From CAITYL01 sp041651315 (GTDB lineage: Bacteria; Verrucomicrobiota; Lentisphaeria; Oligosphaerales; CAITYL01), in contig JBAZJM010000121.1 of assembly GCA_041651315.1 (NCBI GenBank), forward strand, positions 1 to 12,738: 12,738 nucleotides of DNA, given 5' to 3'. The notes beneath the pieces were generated by a model. That model had not been told where the DNA came from and made no database searches. It was given only the letters and a program-made list of their open reading frames with translations. Position numbers and translations under genes: made by a program. This document shows, in pieces, positions 6,544-12,344 of this stretch (position 1 is the stretch's first letter; each line of letters starts with the position of its first letter).

Positions 6544-7302
6544 TGTTGCCGCAGCCCCCATCCTCCCCGCAAATTTCCCGCACCCATTCGTTCATCTGCA
6601 GGCACCGCTCCCGGCTCAACGCCTCCCGGTGCCCGGTGTAAGCAAACGGCGACAGCACCAGCAACCGGCCTTGCGCGCAGAGGTCAAAGAACATCCCGGA
6701 CGGTTTATAGAGCGGCGGGAAACCATCCGGTTTGAGCAGGATCAGGCGTCCCTGCCCCTGCTCCATCACCAACCCGGCGATCTCTTTTTCTCCCGGCGAG
6801 ATAAACGGCGACACCATCACCGCGCCCGCCGCCGTCTTTTCCGCCACCTCCGCTTTCAGCACCGACAATTCCGCCGGCGTTGCCTGCCGGGACACCTGTA
6901 CCGGCGTTCTGCCCGCAATGTTTCAGAACTCATGATGACCCGGTCATGATAGCCGTCCTCCCACACCGCCATGGCAGGGGCAGGCAGGCTCTTTCGCAAC
7001 TCCGCGGTAACCCCGCTTTTAAAGCCGCGGATCGTGCTGCCCAGTGGTTTTTGCAGCGGTTCTTTCACATACAGGATGCCATGCACATGATCGGGCATCA
7101 CCACCAGGGTGGAAGCCTCGATCGCCGCCTCGTGTGTCGGGATTTCGCACCAAGACCGCTGCACAATTGTCCCCGCCAGCGACAGCAGCACCTGGTTCTC
7201 CCGGCATTCGCCAAAAAGCGGACGACGGCCCGCGGTCGCCAGCGTGATCATATAGAAGCCAGTCCGGGTGTAATCGTGCGCAAACATCCGTTTGGTTTGC
7301 AC
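6515..7302 (-). pseudogene. REP-associated tyrosine transposase (RAYT), internal deletion and frameshift
   Basis: The 5' part starts at GTG 7302 with GGAG/AAGGGG upstream. It encodes YMITLATAGRRPLFGE (17-32), the HUH motif in VVMPDHVHGIL (H72, H74) and WEDGYHDRVI (catalytic Y118), all typical of Y1 transposases. After residue 130 the frame runs into unrelated arginine-rich residues and stops at 6856. The expected YIxxNP region after the tyrosine is missing. A second frame resumes around 6905 (from VQVSRQATPAE) and runs to TAA 6515; it encodes an extra domain of about 110 residues with GAVMVSPFISPGEKEI, KPDGFPPLYKPSG, FDLCAQGRLLVLSPF and a final helix. I read this as one gene that lost perhaps 50-70 codons and its frame. 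The C-terminal domain has a Rossmann-like, DprA/LOG-like rhythm, but I cannot name it with certainty. Canonical RAYTs are about 150-200 residues and lack it. Confidence 0.8.
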
Positions 7303-7324
7303 AACCCCTTCTCCCTTTTTTTAT

Positions 7325-7378
7325 GACGGGCAAGAATGCCCGCCCACAGTTACCGTGCGGCGGCATTCTTGCCGCCGC
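7325..7378. repeat. Paired REP-like repeat (BIME-like), right copy
   Basis: Hairpin 7325-7344 has the stem CGGGCA/TGCCCG around AGAA, with one A-C mismatch below it. Hairpin 7357-7378 is identical to the second hairpin of the left copy (9-bp stem GCGGCGGCA/TGCCGCCGC, loop TTCT). The spacer is CACAGTTACCGT, 12 bases against 20 on the left. The stop codon of queE (7379-7381) begins at the very next base, so this repeat is the immediate 3' end of the queE message and could act as a transcript-stabilising or terminating stem. Confidence 0.85.
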
Positions 7379-8053
7379 TCACACCCCGCGGCGGGTGCCG
7401 TAGAGGTCGATGTGCAGGCGGGGAGCATAGCGGAATCCGTGCTGTTTGCACAGGTCTGCCACCGTCCGGCGCCGGCGAGCCTGTTCGCCGCGGGTGGCAC
7501 CGCGGGGCATGAGCAGGACGCGTTCCGACGCCGGCGGCCGCGGCAGGCGCCCCAGCAGCGCCAAGATCTCCGGCAGGTCGGCGGCCCCGGCCACGACAAA
7601 CTTGAGCTGGCACTCGCCGGCGTCCAGCCAGGCCTGGATAACCGCGGGATCCGGGGACGGTGCCGGCGTGCCGGGGGCAAAAGCGTGCGCCAGCTTGGGG
7701 CTGAGCGAGGCCAGGTCGCAGGCGATGCCGGCCGGGAGGCGGGTGGCATTGGTCTCGATGGTCACATGATAGCCGGCCCCCTGCAGCCCCCGGGCCAGGG
7801 CGCGGATGCCGGGCGCCACCATCGGCTCGCCGCCGGTGAGCACCGCATGCCGGACCTGGGCATAGGCCTGAACCCGGGCCAGCACCCGGGCCGGGGCCAG
7901 CCGCTCGCCGGCACCGGCGGCCGGCCGCGAGGCATACGGCGTGTCACACCAGACACAGCACAGGTTGCAGCCGGCGACGCGCACAAACACCGAGGGCACG
8001 CCGGCCAGCATGCCCTCGCCCTGAATGGAATGAAAAATTTCGATGACCTGCAT
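7379..8053 (-). CDS. queE: 7-carboxy-7-deazaguanine synthase (QueE), radical SAM enzyme
   Basis: QueE rearranges 6-carboxytetrahydropterin (the QueD product) to 7-carboxy-7-deazaguanine, using a [4Fe-4S] cluster and S-adenosylmethionine. The 224-residue protein starts with IEIFHSIQGEG (5-14), the substrate-site signature of the family. It carries the cluster motif CX3CX2C as C29, C33, C36 in CNLCCVWC, with an extra C32. TGGEP (73-77) is the SAM-binding GGE motif, IETNAT (about 100-105) follows, and the chain ends LHIDLYGTRRGV, the expected QueE C-terminus. I prefer ATG 8053; a GTG at 8059 would add two residues, and AAGGG/GGGG upstream fits either. It is divergent from folK, and queD lies downstream on the same strand beyond the RAYT unit. 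The stop abuts a REP hairpin, but the natural C-terminus appears intact. Confidence 0.94.
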   Translation of the reverse strand: MQVIEIFHSIQGEGMLAGVPSVFVRVAGCNLCCVWCDTPYASRPAAGAGERLAPARVLARVQAYAQVRHAVLTGGEPMVAPGIRALARGLQGAGYHVTIETNATRLPAGIACDLASLSPKLAHAFAPGTPAPSPDPAVIQAWLDAGECQLKFVVAGAADLPEILALLGRLPRPPASERVLLMPRGATRGEQARRRRTVADLCKQHGFRYAPRLHIDLYGTRRGV

Positions 8054-8080
8054 GACCACCCCAGCCCTTGTCCCGCCCCA

Positions 8081-8086
8081 AATATA
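8081..8086 (-). promoter_or_regulatory. TATATT -10-like box of queE
   Basis: TATATT on the minus strand lies 27 bases before ATG 8053, leaving room for a leader of about 20 bases that contains the AAGGG and GGGG ribosome-binding candidates. No strong -35 is seen in the GC-rich DNA upstream. The box matches those before queD and folK. Confidence 0.4.
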
Positions 8087-8168
8087 CCGCCGCCCGCAGG
8101 GGCCATGGCACGGTTGTCTCCGTTGCGGATTCCGCCGGCCGCCGTACTGCCCGGCCGGGCCGGCGGAT

Positions 8169-8174
8169 TATATT
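8169..8174 (+). promoter_or_regulatory. TATATT -10-like box of folK (leaderless spacing)
   Basis: TATATT ends eight bases before the folK ATG at 8183, and no Shine-Dalgarno sequence lies between. Transcription would begin at or within two bases of the start codon. The same hexamer stands before queD and queE. Confidence 0.45.
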
Positions 8175-8182
8175 CTCCGGCC

Positions 8183-8716
8183 ATGCATCCGGAACCGGCA
8201 AACGCCGCCCCCGAACCTGTCGCCATCGGCTTGGGCTCCAACTTGGGCGACCCGGCCGCCAACCTGCGCGAAGCGTTCCGGCGACTGGCCGCCGGCGGCC
8301 TGGCCGGGGCGCGCCTGTCCCCCCTGTATCTCACCGAGCCGGAAGAGTGCCACCCCGGCACCCCGGATTTTCTCAACGCCGCGGTCACCGGCCGCTGGAG
8401 CGGCAGCCCCGACGCCCTGAAGACGCTGTGCCAGACCCTGGAGCGCGACCTGGGGCGCGCCGCCGCCCACGACTCGCGCGCCGCCCGCACCCTCGACCTG
8501 GACCTGCTGTTGTTCGGCACCCGCGAGCTGCGGACTCCGCAGCTCACCATCCCGCATCCGCGGCTGGCCGGCCGGCTGTTCGTGCTGGTGCCGCTGGCCG
8601 ACCTGGCGCCCGGCTGGCCGGTGCCGGGCACCGGCCGGACCGTCGCCGGCCTGCTGGCCGACTGCCGCCGGCGGCAGCCCGCCCCGCCCGAACCGCGCCG
8701 GCAACCCGGATTGTAA
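8183..8716 (+). CDS. folK: 2-amino-4-hydroxy-6-hydroxymethyldihydropteridine pyrophosphokinase (HPPK)
   Basis: FolK transfers pyrophosphate from ATP to 6-hydroxymethyl-7,8-dihydropterin, just before dihydropteroate synthase in folate synthesis. The 177-residue protein has the N-terminal signature AIGLGSNLGDP (14-24), FLNAAV (63-68), LGR (90-92), RTLDLDLLLFG (102-112) with the magnesium ligands D105 and D107, IPHPRL (123-128) and FVLVPLADLAP (133-143). Length is normal. ATG 8183 is the only start that does not add alien sequence. The last 15 residues are a proline/arginine-rich tail without a motif. It stands alone on its strand, divergent from queE. Both belong to pathways drawing on dihydroneopterin triphosphate, so the pairing is biochemically sensible. 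Confidence 0.95.
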   Translation: MHPEPANAAPEPVAIGLGSNLGDPAANLREAFRRLAAGGLAGARLSPLYLTEPEECHPGTPDFLNAAVTGRWSGSPDALKTLCQTLERDLGRAAAHDSRAARTLDLDLLLFGTRELRTPQLTIPHPRLAGRLFVLVPLADLAPGWPVPGTGRTVAGLLADCRRRQPAPPEPRRQPGL

Positions 8717-8932
8717 AAAGTTATAACCGTCCCGATCATTGCCCCCCGAGGATGACGTCCCCGGTGGACGGCAGATTCTCAGCTTGGAACCTGTCCCCAA
8801 GCTTGGTTCGGCACCGGCCGGACCGCAATGGCGACCGCTTTTCCATTGCCGACCGCCATTGATCGCCATCGACGGCAGCCGATTGCGGTCGATGCCCCCC
8901 AAATAAGGATGTATGTTTACCCGCTCTCGCCC
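8717..8932. other. Gene-free stretch with several inverted repeats
   Basis: The 216 bases after folK hold no credible ORF but at least three exact inverted pairs: AGCTTGG/CCAAGCT (8781-8787 with 8797-8803, loop of nine), GCAATGG/CCATTGC (8825-8831 with 8843-8849, loop of 11) and CGACCGC/GCGGTCG (8850-8856 with 8885-8891). No T tract marks an intrinsic terminator. A TATGTT hexamer at 8912-8917 is a possible -10 for the next gene. A structured RNA leader, a decayed mobile repeat or operator sites are all possible. Confidence 0.45.
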
Positions 8933-10342
8933 ATGGCCACTCCCAAGAAACATCGCAAACGCTTCATCCCGCCGCGCTGGCTGGTGGCCCTGGTGGCGGG
9001 GCTGGCGCGGCTGTGGCGCCTGACCTGGCAACCGCGCTTCCGCGATCCGCTGCAGGTGATCGCCCGCGAACAGCCGTGGCCGTTCATCTTTGTCATGTGG
9101 CACAACCGGCTGTCGCTGATGACCACCCCTTTTCCGCTCCACATGCGGCGGCGCGCCTCGGTGCTGGTCAGCGCCTCCCAGGACGGCGAGACCGCGGCGC
9201 GCGTGGCCAACGCCTTCGCCTTTCACGCCTTTCGCGGTTCCAGCAGCCGCGGCGGCGTGGCCGCGCTGCACGACCTGCGGCGGGTGCTCGGCGAGGGGCG
9301 CAGCGTCATTCTCACCGTCGACGGTCCCCGCGGCCCGCGTTATGAGCCGCAGCCGGGGGCCGTGCTGCTCGCCGAACAGACCGGGGTGCCGATCCTGCCG
9401 TTCTGCCTGAACGCCTTTCAGCGTTGGGAATTCCGCTCCTGGGACCGCCACCAGCTGCCGCACTTCTTCGCCACCGCCGAAGTGGCCGCCGGCCGGCCGC
9501 TGTACGTTCCGCCCAACCTCACCGCGGACGAACGGGAACGCCACCGCCAGCGGTTGCGCACCGCCCTGCTCCGCGTCACCCTGGACGACCGCGACCCCGG
9601 CTGGGCCGACCCGCCCGGCCAGACCCGCACCGACACCGCCGCCGGCCGCTGGCTGCTGCTGCCCGGACTGGATGCGGACACCGCCCAGGCCCTGGTGGAC
9701 GCCCATGCCGCCAACCTGGCGGCCGGCACCGCCGTGCTCAAGGACGACCGCAAGCGCGTCCTCAGCCGGGTGGTGCGGGATGGCCGGAGCTGGGTGGTCA
9801 AGGAATACCGCCGGCCCGGCCCGTGGGGGCGGTTCCGCGCCGACGCCCGCGCCTGGCGCCAAAGCCAGCGGCTGCACGGCTGGGGGCGGCCGGTGCCGGC
9901 CGTCCTGGGCTGGTTGCGGGGCCGCGACGGCCGCGGCTGGCTGGTCCAGCAGGATGCCGGCGGCACCTCCCTGCACTGGGCCTTGAAGGGAGCGCCCCCG
10001 GAACAACAGGGCCGGCTGCTCCAGCACGCCGCCGTCATCGTGGCCCGCCTGCAGCGGCGGCGGATCTGGCACCGGGACCTCAAGATTGCCAACTTTTTGT
10101 GCAACACCACCGGCCCGGGGCCGGCTGGCATGCAGCTGGTGGACTTGGACGATGTGCGCTTCGGCGCCGCCGACACGGCGGCGCGCCGGGCCCGCAACCT
10201 GGCCCCGTTCCTCACCACCGCCCGCGCCCTGGCCGCCACGCCCCGGGCCTGGCGCCGCTTTTGGGCGGCCTACCGCCGGGAAAGCGGCCTCAGCAAACCC
10301 GAGCTGGCCGCCGTCCGCGCCCGGTTGCAGGAAACCGGCTAG
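8933..10342 (+). CDS. DUF374 (LPLAT-like) acyltransferase fused to Kdo/WaaP-type kinase
   Basis: This 469-residue two-domain protein probably acts on lipid A or LPS core at the inner membrane. The N-terminal half (about 10-215) is DUF374, related to lysophospholipid and lipid A acyltransferases: a short hydrophobic segment (17-25), WHN (56-58), SASQDGE (80-86), RGSSSRGG (101-108), TVDGPRGPRYEPQPG (128-142) and LAEQTGVPILPF (146-157). The C-terminal half (about 240-469) is an LPS-kinase fold with VVKEY (K290, ATP lysine), HRDLKIANFL (380-389, catalytic D382, N387) and VDLDDVRF (403-410, metal-binding aspartate). Both halves keep their key residues. Start is uncertain: ATG 8933 lies 15 bases after TATGTT and just before the basic KKHRKR; ATG 8909 or 8828 are alternatives without better ribosome sites. 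recN starts 17 bases downstream. Exact acceptor and phosphorylation target are unknown. Confidence 0.85.
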   Translation: MATPKKHRKRFIPPRWLVALVAGLARLWRLTWQPRFRDPLQVIAREQPWPFIFVMWHNRLSLMTTPFPLHMRRRASVLVSASQDGETAARVANAFAFHAFRGSSSRGGVAALHDLRRVLGEGRSVILTVDGPRGPRYEPQPGAVLLAEQTGVPILPFCLNAFQRWEFRSWDRHQLPHFFATAEVAAGRPLYVPPNLTADERERHRQRLRTALLRVTLDDRDPGWADPPGQTRTDTAAGRWLLLPGLDADTAQALVDAHAANLAAGTAVLKDDRKRVLSRVVRDGRSWVVKEYRRPGPWGRFRADARAWRQSQRLHGWGRPVPAVLGWLRGRDGRGWLVQQDAGGTSLHWALKGAPPEQQGRLLQHAAVIVARLQRRRIWHRDLKIANFLCNTTGPGPAGMQLVDLDDVRFGAADTAARRARNLAPFLTTARALAATPRAWRRFWAAYRRESGLSKPELAAVRARLQETG

Positions 10343-10346
10343 ACGA

Positions 10347-10352
10347 TACATT
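10347..10352 (+). promoter_or_regulatory. TACATT -10-like box before recN (leaderless spacing)
   Basis: TACATT ends seven bases before the recN ATG at 10360, in the 17-base gap after the previous stop codon. No Shine-Dalgarno site is visible. The spacing resembles that at queD and folK, but recN may also be translated from a transcript begun upstream. Confidence 0.3.
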
Positions 10353-10359
10353 TGTTAGC

Positions 10360-12141
10360 ATGTTGGAAAGCCTGCACATCCGCAACCTGGCGGTGGTGGC
10401 GGCGCTGGACGTCGAGTTCGGCCCCGGCCTCAACGCCGTGACCGGCGAAACCGGCGCCGGCAAGTCGCTGATCCTCGGCGCCCTGCAATTGCTGCTCGGC
10501 GGCCGGGCCAGCCCCGCCATGATCCGCCGCGAGGCCGCCCAGTGCGAGATTTCGGCGGTGCTGCGCCTGGCGGACAGCGCGCCGGCCACCCCCGCCGTCC
10601 AGGCCTGCCTGGACGGCGCCGGCATCGCCTGGAGCGGCGACGGCGACCTGCTGCTGCGCCGGGTGGTCGCCCCCGCGGGCAGCCGGCATTACGTCAACGG
10701 CACCCCGGTGCCGCTGCAGTTCCTGCGCGAGTTGGGCGGCCTGCTGGTGGACATCCACGGCCCGCACGACCACCAGTCGCTGCTCCAACCCGCCTGCCAG
10801 CTGGCGCTGCTCGACGGTTTTGCCGGCAACGACGCCCGGCTGGCCGGGTGCGGAAAACGCCACGCCGCCTGGCGCGCCGCCGCGGACGCCCTGGCCGCCG
10901 CCGAAGGTGAACAGCTCAACCCCGCCGAAGCCGAGTTTGCCCGTTTCCAGCTGGCCGAGATCGAGGCGGCCGCGCCGGAGCCCGGCGAGGATGCCGAACT
11001 GGCCGCCCGCCACGCCCAGGCCGCCCATGCCCGCCGCCTGCACGAAATCGCCGCCCAGGTGCGCGGCGGCCTGAGCGAGGCCGACGGCGCCATCTGCGAA
11101 CAGCTCGCCGCCCACCAGCGGCTGCTCGATGAAATGGCGGGGCTCGACGCCGCCGGCGCCGCGGAGTTCGCCGACCGCCTCGCCGACAGCTTCCGCCAGC
11201 TTCAGGAGCTGTCGGGCGACCTGGAACGCTACACCGACCGCCTGGAGCTCGACGAGGCCGGCCTGGCCCGCCTGGAGGAACGGCTGGGCGTCCTGCAAAA
11301 GCTCAAGCGCAAGTACGGCCCCGGCCTGGAGCAGGTGCTGGCCACCGCCGACACCCTGCGCGCCAAACTGGCCGGCGCCGAACAGCGCGGGGAGCGCCTG
11401 GCCGCCCTGCAGCAGGCACGGGACGTCGCCGCCCGGGAGCACGCCGCCGCCTGCCGCGAGCTCACCGCCGTCCGCCAGCCGGCCGTCGGCCGCCTAGCCG
11501 CGGCGGTGACCGACAAGCTGCGCCGTCTCGGCTTTGCCCAAGCGTGTTTCGAGGCACGGCTGGCCGCGGCCGCGCCCGGCCCCGCCGGGGCCGACACGGT
11601 CGAATTTCTGTTCGCCCCCAACCCCGGCGAGAACCTGCTGCCGCTGCGCCAGATCGCCAGCAGCGGCGAAATGGCCCGCGTCATGCTCGCCATCAAGACC
11701 ATCCTCAGCCACGCCGACCAGGTGCCGGTGCTGCTGTTCGACGAGGTGGACGCCAACATCGGCGGGCGCGTCGCCGTCACCGTCGCCGCCGAACTGCGCG
11801 CCATCGCCGACCGCCACCAAGTGCTGTGCATCACCCATCTGCCCCAGATCGCCGCCGCCGCCACGCGCCATTACCGGGTGAGCAAGGAGATTGCCGACGG
11901 CCGCACCTGGGCCACCATGACCGCCCTCGCCCCCGCGGAACGCGAGGAGGAGGTCACTCGCATGCTCGGCGCCGATGCCGCGTCCGAAGCCGCCCGCGCC
12001 CATGCCCGCGAGCTGATCACGACGGCAGGGGCCGCCCCCACCGCGGACACCGCGGACCCCGCCGATCCCGCCGCCCCGCCCCGCCGCCGCCGCGCCACAA
12101 GCGCTCAGCCACAGCAGACACCGAAGGCTAGTACCCCGTAA
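10360..12141 (+). CDS. recN: DNA repair ATPase RecN (SMC-like)
   Basis: RecN is a cytoplasmic SMC-like ATPase that binds DNA ends and supports RecA-dependent double-strand break repair. The 593-residue chain starts LESLHIRNLAVV, the family N-terminus, and has Walker A GETGAGKS (29-36), VDIHGPHDHQSLL (about 130-142, RecN-specific), an alanine- and glutamate-rich coiled-coil centre (about 170-380), the ABC signature IASSGEMAR (432-440), Walker B VLLFDEVDAN (457-466) and THLPQIAA near 492. SSGEMAR replaces the usual SGGELSR; I recall this form from PVC and related phyla. RecN is normally about 550 residues; here an A/T/P/R-rich tail from about 555 adds 35-40 residues, and its last codons and the TAA lie inside a MITE-like inverted repeat (12126-12304). 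The gene follows the acyltransferase-kinase by 17 bases. Confidence 0.95.
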   Translation: MLESLHIRNLAVVAALDVEFGPGLNAVTGETGAGKSLILGALQLLLGGRASPAMIRREAAQCEISAVLRLADSAPATPAVQACLDGAGIAWSGDGDLLLRRVVAPAGSRHYVNGTPVPLQFLRELGGLLVDIHGPHDHQSLLQPACQLALLDGFAGNDARLAGCGKRHAAWRAAADALAAAEGEQLNPAEAEFARFQLAEIEAAAPEPGEDAELAARHAQAAHARRLHEIAAQVRGGLSEADGAICEQLAAHQRLLDEMAGLDAAGAAEFADRLADSFRQLQELSGDLERYTDRLELDEAGLARLEERLGVLQKLKRKYGPGLEQVLATADTLRAKLAGAEQRGERLAALQQARDVAAREHAAACRELTAVRQPAVGRLAAAVTDKLRRLGFAQACFEARLAAAAPGPAGADTVEFLFAPNPGENLLPLRQIASSGEMARVMLAIKTILSHADQVPVLLFDEVDANIGGRVAVTVAAELRAIADRHQVLCITHLPQIAAAATRHYRVSKEIADGRTWATMTALAPAEREEEVTRMLGADAASEAARAHARELITTAGAAPTADTADPADPAAPPRRRRATSAQPQQTPKASTP

Positions 12142-12304
12142 CGTTTAAATCTTCACCACGAAGGCACGAAGGACACGAAGTCCGATCGAAGCGCTTCAAA
12201 AGAAAAATGGGCGCAAAAACACATCTTCGATTTATCTTCGTGCTCTTCGTGGCTTCGTGGCTTCGTGGTGAATCCGAAATTTTAAGCGTTACAAGGTACT
12301 AGCC
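12126..12304. mobile_element. MITE-like inverted-repeat element at the recN 3' end
   Basis: A 179-bp element has perfect 10-bp tips, GGCTAGTACC at 12126-12135 and its reverse complement at 12295-12304. The arms continue in register with GTAACG, TTAAA and TTCACCACGAAG, followed by tandem CACGAAG units (three on the left, four on the right). A 10-bp palindrome GAAGCGCTTC sits at 12188-12197 in the centre. No protein is encoded. CTAG occurs at both tips and could be a target duplication, placing the element proper at 12132-12298; this would suit a TA or YTAR-type target of IS630- or IS5-like transposases (inference). I recall CACGAAG-rich sequences as common intergenic repeats in environmental bacterial genomes. 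Transcribed, the arms would fold into a long hairpin that may terminate or stabilise recN mRNA. Confidence 0.75.
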
Positions 12305-12344
12305 CCCCGCAACATTCACTTTTTCACCCCAAAGGTGTTGGCCC

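Larger units (their letters stand above)
6482..7378. mobile_element. RAYT remnant bounded by two paired-REP repeats
   Basis: An approximately 897-bp unit lies between queE and queD. It consists of a degenerate REP-associated tyrosine transposase gene with a two-hairpin repeat at each end, both repeats in the same orientation. Family knowledge: RAYT proteins (TnpA-REP, Y1_Tnp) are single-copy domesticated relatives of IS200/IS605 transposases that bind and cleave REP hairpins, and the genes are usually flanked by REPs. Whether the whole unit moved as one piece or the REPs accumulated around the gene cannot be told here. No target duplication can be recognised. Confidence 0.7.

Noticed and set aside
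6482..7378. Hairpin repeats considered as a CRISPR array or integron attachment sites
   Set aside because: There are only two copies, about 840 bases apart, with a transposase gene between them and no cas or integrase gene. The hairpin-pair structure fits REP/BIME elements better.
7292..8182. Upstream extension of the folK frame through queE
   Set aside because: FolK similarity begins just after 8183, and the extension overlaps the intact queE gene on the other strand.
8168..10351. 727-codon open frame on the minus strand across folK and the acyltransferase-kinase
   Set aside because: It spans two clearly coding plus-strand genes and the gap between them, and its translation is low-complexity and without recognisable motifs.
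9424..10359. Upstream extension of the recN frame inside the acyltransferase-kinase gene
   Set aside because: The RecN family start LESLHIRNLAVV begins at 10360. The upstream part is R/P/A-rich shadow sequence.
10339..11442. 367-codon minus-strand open frame within recN
   Set aside because: It is an antisense shadow of recN, with Q/G/A-rich translation and no motif.
12126..12304. Inverted repeat considered as a simple intrinsic terminator
   Set aside because: The arms are some 60-70 bases long with a central spacer, tandem CACGAAG units and perfect terminal tips, and lack a terminal T run; an inserted element explains this better, though termination may be a side effect.
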